From Amblyomma americanum (Eukaryota > Arthropoda > Arachnida > Ixodida > Ixodidae): 64,000 nucleotides of DNA. This document shows, one piece after another, positions 52,401 to 64,000 of this stretch; within the stretch, counting starts at the first letter, position 1; each line of letters opens with the position of its first letter. Both the position numbers and the translations under genes were made by a program. The stretch spans positions 2,542,001-2,606,000 of the forward strand of contig NW_027526485.1 in NCBI RefSeq assembly GCF_052857255.1. The letters are read 5' to 3'. The notes beneath the pieces are model-generated. The model did no database searches, was not told the origin of the DNA, and worked only from the letters and a program-made list of their open reading frames with translations.

Positions 52401-55400
52401 CTTTTTGTCAGGGTCTAAGTCGCATGTGGCACTCCTGCGGCATAATTGCCTATTTGCTATCTCAAATCTTATATGTGGTATTGCAAGCTATGGTTTGTTT
52501 GCGAAGCTCCCTCACCTGTTTCTCAAGGGCTTCTTTGTCAGGGTCAAAGTCGCATGTGGTACTTCTGCGTCATACTTGCCTTTTTGCTACCTCAAATCGT
52601 ATATGTGGTATTGCAAGCTATGGTTAGTTTGCGAAGCTCACTCACCTCTTTCTCAAGGGCTTCTTAGTCAGGGTCTAAGTCGCATGGGGCACATCTGCGG
52701 CATACTTGCCTATTTGCTACCTCAAATCGTATATGTGGTATTGCAAGCTATGGCTTGTTTGCGAAGCTCCATCACCTGTTTCTCTCGGGCTTCTTTTTCA
52801 GAGTCTAAGTCGCACGTGCCACTCCTGCGGCATATTTGCCTATTTGCTACCTCAAATCGTATATGTGGTATTGCAAGCTATGGTTTGTTTGCGAAGCTCC
52901 CTCACCTGTTTCTCAAGGGCTTCTTTGTCAGGTTCTAATTCGCATGTGGCACTCCTGCGGCATACTTGCCTACTTGCTACCTCAAATCGTATATGTGGTA
53001 TTGCAAGCTATGGTTTGTTTGCGAAGCTCCCTCACCTGTTTCTCAAGGGCTTCTTTGTCAGGGTCTAAGTCGCATGTGGCACTTCTGCGGCATTCTTGCC
53101 TATTTGCTACCTCAAATCGTATATGTGGAATTGCAAGCTATGGTTAGTTTGCGAAGCTCACTCACCTCTTCCTCAAGGGCTTCATAGTCAGGGTCTAAGT
53201 CGCACGTGGCACTCCTGCGGCATACTTGATTACTTGCTTCTTTAAATCGTATATTTGGTATAGCAAGCTATGGCTTGTTTGCGAAGCTCCCTCACCTGTT
53301 TCTCACGTGCTTCTTTGTAAAGGTCTAAGTCGCATGGGGCACATCTGCGGCATACACACCTCTTTGCTACCTCAAATCGTATATGTGGTATTGCAAGCTA
53401 TGGTTAGTTTGCGAAGCTCACTGACCTCTTTCTCAAGGGCTTCTTATTCAGGGTCTAAGTCGCATGTGGCACTCCTGCGGCTTACTTGATTATTTGCTAC
53501 CTCAAGTCGTATATTTGGAATAGCAAGCTATGGTTTGTTTGCGAAGCTCCCTCACCTGTTTCTCAAGTGCTTCTTTGTCAAGGTGTAAGTCGCATGGGGC
53601 ACATCTGCGGCATACTTGCCTATTTGCTACCTCAAATCGTATATGTGGTATTGCAAGCTATGGCTTGTTTGCGAAGCTCCATCACCTGTTTCTCTCGGGC
53701 TTCTTTTTCAGGGTCTATGTCGCACGTGCCACTCCTGCGGCATATTTGCCTATTTGCTACCTCAAATCGTATATGTGGTATTGCAAGCTATGGTTTGTTT
53801 GCGAAGCTCCCTCACCTGTTTCTCAAGGGCTTCTTTGTCAGGGTCTAATTCGCATGTGGCACCCCTGTGGCCTACTTGCCTACTTGCTACCTCAAATCGT
53901 ATATGTGGTATTGCAAGCTATGGTTTGTTTGCGAAGCTCCATCACCTGTTTCTCTCGGGCTTCTTTTTCAGGGTCTAAGTCGCACGTGGCACTCCTGCGG
54001 CATATTTGCCTATTTGCTACCTCAAATCGTATATGTGGAATTGCAAGCTATGGTTTTTTTGCGAAGATCCCTCACCTGTTTCTCAAGGGCTTCTTTGTCA
54101 GGGTCTAAGTCGCATTTGGTACTCTTTGGGCATACTTGCTTATTTGCTATCTCAAATCGTATATGTGGTATTGCAAGCTATGGTTTGTTTGCGAAGCTCC
54201 CTCACCTGTTTCTCAAGGGCTTCTTTGGCAGGGTCTAAGTCGCATGTGGCACTCCTGCGGCATACTTGCCTATTTGCTACCTCAAATCGTATATGTGGTA
54301 TTGCAAGCTATGGTTATGTTTGCGAAGCTCTATCACCTGTTTCTCAAGGGCTTCTTTGTCAGGGTCTAAGTCGCATGTGGCACTCCTGCGGCATACTTGA
54401 TTATTTAATACCTCAAATCGTATATTTCGTATAGCAAGCTATGGTTTGTTTGCGAAGCTCCCTCACCTGTTTCTCAAGGGCTTCTTTGTCAGGGTCTAAG
54501 TCGCATTTGGTACCCTTGCGGCATACTTGCCTATTTGCTACCTCAAATCGTATATGTGGTATTGCAAGCTATGGTTATGTTTGCGAAGCTCCCTCACCTG
54601 TTTCTCAAGGGCTTCTTTGTCAGGGTCTAAGTCGCATGTGGTAGTTCTGCGTCATACTTGCCTTTTTGCTACCTCAAATCGTATATGTGGTATTGCAAGC
54701 TATGGTTAGTTTGCGAAGCTCACTCACCTCTTTCTCAAGGGCTTCTTAGTCAGGGTCTAAGTCGCATGTGGCACTCCTGCGGCATACTTGATTATTTGCT
54801 ACCTCAAGTCGTATATTTGGTATAGCAAGCTATGGTTTGTTTGCGAAGCTCCCTCACCTGTTTCTCAAGTGCTTCTTTGTCAAGGTCTAAGTCACGTGGG
54901 GCACATCTGCGGCATACTTGCCTATTTGCTACCTCAAATCGTATCTGTGGTATTGCAGGCTATGGCTTGTTTGCGAAGCTCCATCACCTGTTTCTCTCGG
55001 GCTTCTTTTTCAGGGTCTAAGTCGCACGTGCCACTCCTGCGGCATATTTGCCTATTTGCTACCTCAAATCGTATATGTGGTATTGCAAGCTATGGTTTTT
55101 TTGCGAAGCTCCATCACCTGTTTCTCAAGGGCTTCTTTGTCAGGGTCTAAGTCGCATGTGGCACTCCTGCGGCATAACTGCCTATTTGCTACCTCAAATC
55201 TTATATATGGTATTGCAAGCTATGGTTTGTTTGCGAAGCTCCCTCAACTGTTTCTCAAGGGCATCTTTGTCAGGGTCTAAGTCGCATTTGGTACCCTTGC
55301 GGCATACTTGCCTATTTGCTACCTCAAATCGTATATGTGGTATTGCAAGCTATGGTTTGTTTGCGAAGCTCCATCACCTGTTTCTCAAGGGCTTCTTTGT

Positions 55401-56322
55401 CAGGGTCTAAGTCGCATGTGGCACTCCTGCGGCATAACTGCCTATTTGCTACCTCAAATCTTATATGTGGTATTGCAAGCTATGGTTTGTTTGCGAAGCT
55501 CCCTCACCTGTTTCTCAAGGGCTTCTTTGTCAGGGTCTAATTCGCATGTGGCACTCCTGCGGCATACTTGCCTACTTGCTACCTCAAATCGTATATGTGG
55601 TATTGCAAGCTATGGTTTGTTTGCGAAGCTCCCTCACCTGTTTCTCAAGGGCTTCTTTGTCAGGGTCTAATTCGCATGTGGCACTCCTGCGGCATACTTG
55701 CCTACTTGCTACCTCAAATCGTATATGTGGTATTGCAAGCTATGGTTTGTTTGCGAAGCTCCCTCACCTGTTTCTCAAGGGCTTCTTTGTCAGGGTCTAA
55801 TTCGCATGTGGCACTCCTGCGGCATACTTGCCTACTTGCTACCTCAAATCGTATATGTGGTACTGCAAGCTATGGTTTGTTTGCGAAGCTCACTCACCTC
55901 TTCCTCAAGGGCTGCATAGTCAGGGTCCAAGTCGCTCGTGGCACTCCTGCGGCATACTTGATTATTTGCTTCTTTAAATCGTTTATTTGGTATAGCAAGC
56001 TATGGCTTGTTTGCGAAGCTCCCTCACCTGTTTCTCACGTGCTTCTTTGTAAAGGTCTAAGTCGCATGGGGCACATCTGCGGCATACACACCTATTTGCT
56101 ACCTCAAATCGTATATGTGGTATTGCAAGCTATGGTTAGTTTGCGAAGCTCACTCACCTCTTTCTCAAGGGCTTCTTAGTGAGGGTCTAAGTCGCATGTG
56201 GCACTCCTGCGGCATACTTGATTATTTGCTACCTCAAGTCGTATATTTGGTATAACAGGTTATGGTTTGTTTGCGAAGCTCCCTCACCTGTTTCTCAAGT
56301 GCTTCTTTGTCAAGGTCTAAGT
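46456..56322. repeat. 130-bp satellite array, left block
   Basis: Head-to-tail monomers with the landmarks GTCTAAGTCGCATGTGG, GCGGCATACTTGCC, TACCTCAAATCGTATATG, GGTATTGCAAGCTATGG, TTTGCGAAGCTCC and CACCTGTTTCTCAAGGGC. I counted one consensus unit as 130 bp. Monomers carry point differences and occasional small indels. The plus strand is open for 361 of every 390 bp because 130 is not divisible by 3 and only the TAA in GTCTAAG closes one frame; the resulting 120-residue frames are not genes. Local multi-monomer duplications occur (for example 51281 and 51929, 648 bp apart). Confidence 0.97.
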
Positions 56323-56657
56323 TGACCACATTCTCGCATGCAAGTCAAAATCCTGTAAGCCTTTCTTTGATAAAAGTCTTGTGATAGGAAAAAGTAGAGA
56401 AAGGTTAACGCGCGAAATCATTGAAGCCGAAAAGATAAATAGGTCAGGATGCTCGTGTGTTAGCACACCTTCCATTCTCCTCTCAGATAAAGAGCTCGTT
56501 TTTCTAAGAAATCGATACTGTTCGCACGTGTGATTACTGTTTTCTGGTGTATAAATGTGATGCTTCAGGAGAATAAAATTTGTTGGAAGTTAGCGCTCGT
56601 GGTGTTCGTCTCTCGTCTCTTGTGTCCTCGTCTTTTGCTGCGCTACACAGTGTATTG
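56323..56657 (+). mobile_element. 5'-truncated Penelope-like element inserted in the satellite
   Basis: 335 bp flanked by the satellite-derived 9-bp duplication GGTCTAAGT (56314-56322 and 56658-56666). The coding remnant reads [14 protein letters not shown], then [19 protein letters not shown], the typical C-terminus of a Penelope GIY-YIG nuclease, and stops near 56532. The 3' UTR has an AATAAA word at 56573 and ends in a TTGGAAGTTAGCGCTCG... terminus like that at 38.9 kb. Confidence 0.85.
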
Positions 56658-56819
56658 GGTCTAAGTCGCGTGGGGCACATCTGCGGCATACTTGCCTATT
56701 TGCTACCTCAAATCGTATATGTGGTATTGCAAGCTATGGCTTGTTTGCGAAGCTCCATCACCTGTTTCTCTCGGGCTTCTTTTTCAGGGTCTAAGTCGCA
56801 CGTGCCACTCCTGCGGCAT
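56658..56819. repeat. 130-bp satellite between two insertions
   Basis: Just over one monomer, continuing the satellite phase after the Penelope fragment and ending at CTCCTGCGGCAT (56808-56819), which is duplicated after the next insertion. Confidence 0.9.
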
Positions 56820-57018
56820 CCACAAGGGTAGAAACTTGGGCGAGTCGGTAACGGTGATCCATGGAAAGTGAGAGTAGCGCAAAACGGGACCGTGTCCGTT
56901 ATTGCTGCCACTGTGTGCAAAGCACGTGCTGCAGCTTTTTGCCTCCGCTCCGGGATTTAGCGCCTGTGTTGTGTCTGTCTTTCTCTGTCCCTTTGTCCCG
57001 TTTTGCGCTACTCTCACT
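56820..57018. mobile_element. 199-bp insertion with internal inverted repeat and 12-bp TSD
   Basis: Flanked by CTCCTGCGGCAT at 56808-56819 and 57019-57030. The words AGTGAGAGTAGCGCAAAACG (near 56866) and its reverse complement at the right end (up to 57017) are inverted copies of at least 24 bp. The left 45 bp (CCACAAGGGTAGAAACTTGG...) lie outside the inverted pair. The right half on the minus strand reads GGACAGAGAAAGACAGACAC, like Penelope terminal sequence. A composite of Penelope termini is the most likely reading (inference). Confidence 0.65.
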
Positions 57019-60000
57019 CTCCTGCGGCATATTTGCCTATTTGCGACCTCAAATCGTATATGTGGTATTGCAAGCTATGGTTTGTTTGCGAAGCTCCATC
57101 ACCTGTTTCTCAAGGGCTTCTTTGTCAGGGTCTAACTCGCATGTGGCACTCCTGCGGCATAACTGCCTATTTGCTACCTCAAATCTTATATATGGTATTG
57201 CAAGCTATGGTTTGTTTGCGAAGCTCCCTCAACTGTTTCTCAAGGGCTTCTTTGTCAGGGTCTAATTCGCATGTGGCACTCCTGTGGCATACTTGCCTAC
57301 TTGCTACCTCAAATCGTATATGTGGTATTGCAAGCTATGGTTTGTTTGCGGAGCTCCCTCACCTGTTTCTCAAGGGCTTCTTTGTCAGGGTCTAAGTCGC
57401 ATGGGGCACTTCTGCGGCATACTTGCCTATTTGCTACCTCAAATCGTATATGTGGAATTGCAAGCTATGGTTAGTTTGCGAAGCTCACTCACCTCTTCCT
57501 CAAGGGCTTCATAGTCAGGGTCCAAGTCGCACGTGGCACTCCTGCGGCATACTTGATTATTTGCTTCTTTAAATCGTATATTTGGTATAGCAAGCTATGG
57601 CTTGTTTGCGAAGCTCCCTCACCTGTTTCTCACGTGCTTCTTTGTAAAGGTCTAAGTCGCATGTGGCACTCCTGCGGCATACTTCCCTATTTTCTACCTC
57701 AAATCGTATATGTGGAATTGCAAGGTATGGTTTGTTTGCGAAGCTCCCTCACCTGTTTCTCAAGGGCTTCTTTGTCAGGGTCTAAGTCGCATGTGGTACT
57801 TCTGCGTCATACTTGCCTTTTTGCTACCTCAAATCGTATATGTGGTATTGCAAGCTATGGTTAGTTTGCGAAGCTCCCTCACCTGTTTCTCAAGTGCTTC
57901 TTTGTCAAAGTCTAAGTCGCATGGGGCACATCTGCGGCGAACTTGCCTATTTGCTACCTCAAATCGTATATGTGGTATTGCAAGCTATGGTTTGTTTGCG
58001 AAGCTCCATCACCTGTTTCTCAAGGGCTTTTTGTCAGGGTCTAAGTCGCATGTGGCACTCCTGCGGCATAATTGCCTATTTGCTATCTCAAATCTTATAT
58101 GTGGTATTGCAAGCTATGGTTTGTTTCCGAAGCTCCATCACCTGTATCTCAAGGGCTTCATTGTCAGGGTCTAAGTCGCAGGTGGCACTCCTGCGGCATA
58201 CTTGATTACTTGCTTCTTTAAATCGTATGTTTGGTATAGCAAGCTTTGGCTTGTTTGCGAAGCTCCCTCACCTGTTTCTCACGTGCTTCTTTGTAAAGGT
58301 CTAAGTCGCATGGGGCACATCTGCGGCATACACACCTATTTGCTACCTCAAATCGTATATGTGGTATTGCAAGCTATGGTTAGTTTGCGAAGCTCACTGA
58401 CCTCTTTCTCAAGGGCTTCTTATTCAGGGTCTAAGTCGCATGTGGCACTCCTGCGGCTTACTTGATTATTTGCTACCTCAATTCGTATATTTGGAATAGC
58501 AAGCTATGGTTTGTTTGCGAAGCTCCCTCACCTGTTTCTCAAGTGCTTCTTTGGCAAGGTGTAAGTCGCATGGGGCACATCTGCGGCATACTTGCCTATT
58601 TGCTACCTCAAATCGTATATGTGGTATTGCAAGCTATGGCTTGTTTGCGAAGCTCCATCACCTGTTTCTCTCGGGCTTCTTTTTCAGGGTCTAAGTCGCA
58701 CGTGGCACTCCTGCGGCATAATTGCCTATTTGCTACCTCAAATCGTATATGTGGTATTGCAAGCTATGGTTTGTTTGCGAAGCTCCATCACCTGTTTCTC
58801 AAGGGCTTCTTTGTCAGGGTCTAAGTCGCATGTGGCACTCCAGCGGCATAATTGCCTATTTGCTACCTCAAATCTTATATGTGGTATTGCAAGCTATGGT
58901 TTGTTTGCGAAGCTCCCTCACCTGTTTCTCAAGGGCTTCTTTGTCAGGGTCTAAGTCGCATTTGGTACCCTTGCTGCATACTTGCCTATTTGCTACCTCA
59001 AATCGTATATGTGGTATTGCAAGCTATGGTTTGTTTGCGAAGCTCCCTCACCTGTTTCTCAAGGGCTTCTTTTTCAGGGTCTAATTCGCATGTTGCACTC
59101 CTGTGGCCTACTTGCCTACTTGCTACCTCAAATCGTATATGTGGTATTGCAAGCTATGGTTTGTTTGCGAAGCTCCATCACCTGTTTCTCTCGGGCTTCT
59201 TTTTTAGGGTCTAAGTCGCACGTGGCACTCCTGCGGCATAATTGCCTATTTGCTACCTCAAATCTTATATGTGGTATTGCAAGCTATGGTTTGTTTGCGA
59301 AGCTCCCTCACCTGTTTCTCAAGGGCTTCTTTGTCAGGGTCTAAGTCGCATTTGGTACCCTTGCTGCATACTTGCCTATTTGCTACCTCAAATCGTATAT
59401 GTGGTATTGCAAGCTATGGTTTGTTTGCGAAGCTCCCTCACCTGTTTCTCAAGGGCTTCTTTTTCAGGGTCTAATTCGCATGTTGCACTCCTGTGGCCTA
59501 CTTGCCTACTTGCTACCTCAAATCGTATATGTGGTATTGCAAGCTATGGTTTGTTTGCGAAGCTCCATCACCTGTTTCTCTCGGGCTTCTTTTTCAGGGT
59601 CTAAGTCGCATGTGGCACTCCTGCGGCATACTTGATTATTTAATACCTCAAATCGTATATTTCGTATAGCAAGCAATGGTTTGTTTGCGAAGCTCCCTCA
59701 CCTGTTTCTCAAGGGCTCCTTTGTCAGGGTCTAAGTCGCATTTGGTACCCTTGCGGCATACTTGCCTATTTGCTACCTCAAATCGTATATGTGGTATTGC
59801 AAGCTATGGTTATGTTTGCGAAGCTCCCTCACCTGTTTCTCAAGGGCTTCTTTGTCAGGGTCTAAGTCGCATGTGGTAGTTCTGCGTCATACTTGCCTTT
59901 TTGCTACCTCAAATCGTATATGTGGTATTACAAGCTATGGTTAGTTTGCGAAGCTCACTCACCTCTTTCTCAAGGGCTTCTTAGTCAGGGTCTAAGTCGC

Positions 60001-63000
60001 ATGTGGCACTCCTGCGGCATACTTGATTATTTGCTACCTCAAGTCGTATATTTGGTATAGCAAGCTATGGTTTGTTTGCGAAGCTCCCTCACCTGTTTCT
60101 CAAGTGCTTCTTTGTCAAGGTCTAAGTCGCGTGGGGCACATCTGCGGCATACTTGCCTATTTGCTACCTCAAATCGTATATGTGGTATTGCAAGCTATGG
60201 CTTGTTTGCGAAGCTCCATCACCTGTTTCTCTCGGGCTTTTTTTTCAGGGTCTAAGTCGCACGTGCCACTCCTGCGGCATATTTGCCTATTTGCTACCTC
60301 AAATCTTATATGTGGTATTGCAAGCTATGGCTTGTTTGCGAAGCTCCATCACCTGTTTCTCAAGGGCTTCTTTGTCAGGGTCTAAGTCGCATGTGGCACT
60401 CCTGCGGCATAACTGCCTATTTGCTACCTCACATCTTATATATGGTATTGCAAGCTATGGTTTGTTTGCGAAGCTCCCTCACCTGTTTCTCAAGGGCTTC
60501 TTTGTCAGGGTCTAAGTCGCATTTGGTACCCTTGCTGCATACTTGCCTATTTGCTACCTCAAATCGTATATGTGGTATTGCAAGCTATGGTTTGTTTGCG
60601 AAGCTCCCTCACCTGTTTCTCAAGGGCTTCTTTTTCAGGGTCTAATTCGCATGTTGCACTCCTGTGGCCTACTTGCCTACTTGCTACCTCAAATCGTATA
60701 TGTGGTATTGCAAGCTATGGTTTGTTTGCGAAGCTCCATCACCTGTTTCTCTCGGGCTTCTTTTTTAGGGTCTAAGTCGCACGTGGCACTCCTGCGGCAT
60801 AATTGCCTATTTGCTACCTCAAATCTTATATGTGGTATTGCAAGCTATGGTTTGTTTGCGAAGCTCCCTCACCTGTTTCTCAAGGGCTTCTTTGTCAGGG
60901 TCTAAGTCGCATTTGGTACCCTTGCTGCATACTTGCCTATTTGCTACCTCAAATCGTATATGTGGTATTGCAAGCTATGGTTTGTTTGCGAAGCTCCCTC
61001 ACCTGTTTCTCAAGGGCTTCTTTTTCAGGGTCTAATTCGCATGTTGCACTCCTGTGGCCTACTTGCCTACTTGCTACCTCAAATCGTATATGTGGTATTG
61101 CAAGCTATGGTTTGTTTGCGAAGCTCCATCACCTGTTTCTCTCGGGCTTCTTTTTCAGGGTCTAAGTCGCATGTGGCACTCCTGCGGCATACTTGATTAT
61201 TTAATACCTCAAATCGTATATTTCGTATAGCAAGCAATGGTTTGTTTGCGAAGCTCCCTCACCTGTTTCTCAAGGGCTCCTTTGTCAGGGTCTAAGTCGC
61301 ATTTGGTACCCTTGCGGCATACTTGCCTATTTGCTACCTCAAATCGTATATGTGGTATTGCAAGCTATGGTTATGTTTGCGAAGCTCCCTCACCTGTTTC
61401 TCAAGGGCTTCTTTGTCAGGGTCTAAGTCGCATGTGGTAGTTCTGCGTCATACTTGCCTTTTTGCTACCTCAAATCGTATATGTGGTATTACAAGCTATG
61501 GTTAGTTTGCGAAGCTCACTCACCTCTTTCTCAAGGGCTTCTTAGTCAGGGTCTAAGTCGCATGTGGCACTCCTGCGGCATACTTGCCTATTTGCTACCT
61601 CAAATCGTATATGTGGTATTGCAAGCTATGGTTTGTTTGCGAAGCTCCCTCACCTGTTTCTCAAGGGCTTCTTTTTCAGGGTCTAATTCGCATGTTGCAC
61701 TCCTGTGGCCTACTTGCCTACTTGCTACCTCAAATCGTATATGTGGTATTGCAAGCTATGGTTTGTTTGCGAAGCTCCATCACCTGTTTCTCTCGGGCTT
61801 CTTTTTTAGGGTCTAAGTCGCACGTGGCACTCCTGCGGCATAATTGCCTATTTGCTACCTCAAATCTTATATGTGGTATTGCAAGCTATGGTTTGTTTGC
61901 GAAGCTCCCTCACCTGTTTCTCAAGGGCTTCTTTGTCAGGGTCTAAGTCGCATTTGGTACCCTTGCTGCATACTTGCCTATTTGCTACCTCAAATCGTAT
62001 ATGTGGTATTGCAAGCTATGGTTTGTTTGCGAAGCTCCCTCACCTGTTTCTCAAGGGCTTCTTTTTCAGGGTCTAATTCGCATGTTGCACTCCTGTGGCC
62101 TACTTGCCTACTTGCTACCTCAAATCGTATATGTGGTATTGCAAGCTATGGTTTGTTTGCGAAGCTCCATCACCTGTTTCTCTCGGGCTTCTTTTTCAGG
62201 GTCTAAGTCGCATGTGGCACTCCTGCGGCATACTTGATTATTTAATACCTCAAATCGTATATTTCGTATAGCAAGCAATGGTTTGTTTGCGAAGCTCCCT
62301 CACCTGTTTCTCAAGGGCTCCTTTGTCAGGGTCTAAGTCGCATTTGGTACCCTTGCGGCATACTTGCCTATTTGCTACCTCAAATCGTATATGTGGTATT
62401 GCAAGCTATGGTTATGTTTGCGAAGCTCCCTCACCTGTTTCTCAAGGGCTTCTTTGTCAGGGTCTAAGTCGCATGTGGTAGTTCTGCGTCATACTTGCCT
62501 TTTTGCTACCTCAAATCGTATATGTGGTATTACAAGCTATGGTTAGTTTGCGAAGCTCACTCACCTCTTTCTCAAGGGCTTCTTAGTCAGGGTCTAAGTC
62601 GCATGTGGCACTCCTGCGGCATACTTGATTATTTGCTACCTCAAGTCGTATATTTGGTATAGCAAGCTATGGTTTGTTTGCGAAGCTCCCTCACCTGTTT
62701 CTCAAGTGCTTCTTTGTCAAGGTCTAAGTCGCGTGGGGCACATCTGCGGCATACTTGCCTATTTGCTACCTCAAATCGTATATGTGGTATTGCAAGCTAT
62801 GGCTTGTTTGCGAAGCTCCATCACCTGTTTCTCTCGGGCTTTTTTTTCAGGGTCTAAGTCGCACGTGCCACTCCTGCGGCATATTTGCCTATTTGCTACC
62901 TCAAATCTTATATGTGGTATTGCAAGCTATGGCTTGTTTGCGAAGCTCCATCACCTGTTTCTCAAGGGCTTCTTTGTCAGGGTCTAAGTCGCATGTGGCA

Positions 63001-64000
63001 CTCCTGCGGCATAACTGCCTATTTGCTACCTCACATCTTATATATGGTATTGCAAGCTATGGTTTGTTTGCGAAGCTCCCTCAACTGTTTCTCAAGGGCA
63101 TCTTTGTCAGGGTCTAAGTCGCATTTGGTACCCTTGCGGCATACTTGCCTATTTGCTACCTCAAATAGTACATGTGGTATTGCAAGCTATGGTTTGTTTG
63201 CGAAGCTCCCTCACCTGTTTCTCAAGGGCTTCTTTGTCAGGGTCTAAGTCGCACGTGGCACTCCTGCGGCATACTTGATTATTTAATACCTCAAATCGTA
63301 TATTTCGTATAGCAAGCAATGGTTTGTTTGCGAAGCTCCCTCACCTGTTTCTCAAGGGCTCCTTTGTCAGGGTCTAAGTCGCATTTGGTACCCTTGCGGC
63401 ATACTTGCCTATTTGCTACCTCAAATCGTATATGTGGTATTGCAAGCTGTGGTTATGTTTGCGAAGCTCCCTCACCTGTTTCTCAAGGGCTTCTTTGTCA
63501 GGGTCTAAGTCGCATGTGGTAGTTCTGCGTCATACTTGCCTTTTTGCTACCTCAAATCGTATATGTGGTATTACAAGCTATGGTTAGTTTGCGAAGCTCA
63601 CTCACCTCTTTCTCAAGGGCTTCTTAGTCAGGGTCTAAGTCGCATGTGGCACTCCTGCGGCATACTTGATTATTTGCTACCTCAAGTCGTATATTTGGTA
63701 TAGCAAGCTATGGTTTGTTTGCGAAGCTCCCTCACCTGTTTCTCAAGTGCTTCCTTGTCAAGGTCTAAGTCGCGTGGGGCACATCTGCGGCATACTTGCC
63801 TATTTGCTACCTCAAATCGTATATGTGGTATTGCAAGCTATGGGTTGTTTGCGAAGCTCCATCACCTGTTTCTCTCGGGCTTCTTTTTCAGGGTCTAAGT
63901 CGCACGTGCCACTCCTGCGGCATATTTGCCTATTTGCTACCTCAAATCGTATATGTGGTATTGCAAGCTATGGTTTGTTTGCGAAGCTCCATCACCTGTT
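57019..64000. repeat. 130-bp satellite array, right block, runs off the window
   Basis: Same monomer as the left block. Together the blocks hold about 130 monomers (17.0 kb net of the two insertions). The blocks 53226-53848 and 58202-58824 match closely and are 4976 bp apart, which is 34 monomers plus 1 bp after subtracting the insertions with their duplications. After about 59.6 kb the array is more regular (next entry). Confidence 0.97.
59632..64000. repeat. Higher-order satellite repeat of 8 and 12 monomers
   Basis: A marker monomer with TTAATACC, TTTCGTATAG and GGGCTCCTTTG recurs with its GGG at 59713, 61274, 62315 and 63356. Intervals are 1561, 1041 and 1041 bp, i.e. 12 and 8 monomers plus 1 bp. 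The intervening monomer variants repeat in matching order. This indicates unequal exchange of multi-monomer blocks. Confidence 0.9.

Noticed and set aside
46475..63898. Scores of overlapping 60-400 residue plus-strand frames (MPICYLKSYMWYCK-type)
   Set aside because: They are the three-frame translation of a 130-bp satellite with one stop per three units; frames shift at every monomer and no start, domain or codon bias is specific.
46456..64000. CRISPR array
   Set aside because: Direct repeats are contiguous 130-bp monomers with no unique spacers, in a eukaryotic context.
46456..64000. CENP-B-like box in the satellite
   Set aside because: No match to the expected TTCG...CGGG pattern was found in the consensus monomer.

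Overview
The window is a repeat-dominated stretch of eukaryotic chromatin, most likely from a hard tick (Ixodidae). The reasons are several copies of tRNA-headed SINEs of the Ruka type, LINEs of the I, RTE and CR1/Jockey groups, Penelope-like elements with GIY-YIG nucleases, a hAT transposon and a Ty3/gypsy element, with almost no conventional genes. The species assignment is inference. No bacterial features (operons, Shine-Dalgarno sites, CRISPR) and no complete multi-exon host gene are visible. The only host-gene candidates are short first-exon-like pieces: a THAP-type zinc-finger exon at 5502-5678, a 13-codon exon at 15440-15478, and a weaker one near 34.9-35.2 kb.

Layout. 0.8-1.3 kb: a cluster of CRE, E-box and CCAAT motifs. 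1.3-5.4 kb: a 5'-truncated LINE split by a hAT transposon (1985-4843) with an exact 8-bp target duplication. 6.1-12.9 kb: SINEs, one of them split by a full-length, apparently intact I-clade LINE (7019-12758, minus strand) with a 13-bp target duplication. 13.2-15.2 kb: a decayed second I-like LINE. 16.5-18 kb: a hairpin and SINE pieces. 18.0-20.9 kb: a frameshifted RTE-clade LINE, followed by two short RTE 3' fragments near 21.3 and 23.0 kb that share almost the same 5' end. 24 kb: a second tRNA-like SINE family. 26.8 kb: a small inverted-repeat element. 27.4 kb: an (AT)n tract.

28.6-33.1 kb is a tandem array of 343-bp units cut from a LINE reverse transcriptase, organised in trimers (1029 bp). 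33.3-34.3 kb holds fold-back sequences and a LINE tail expanded into a (TCCA)n microsatellite. 36.4-39.0 kb holds two minus-strand Penelope-like copies, one with a SINE beside it. 39.1-46.3 kb is a CR1/Jockey-type LINE whose 3' UTR is split by a gypsy element (40618-46065, LTRs of 185 bp, 4-bp target duplication). From about 46.45 kb to the window end runs a 130-bp satellite of roughly 130 monomers. It abuts a Penelope nuclease fragment, is interrupted by two small retroelement-like insertions (56323-56657 and 56820-57018), and becomes an 8-mer/12-mer higher-order repeat after about 59.6 kb.

The parts do not form a pathway; they record successive nested insertions and tandem amplification. 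The satellite and RT-array regions look heterochromatic. The most notable observations are the RT-derived trimeric satellite, the 130-bp higher-order satellite, the potentially competent I-clade LINE, and the dated nesting of elements by target-site duplications. All homology calls come from reading motifs by eye; no search was run.
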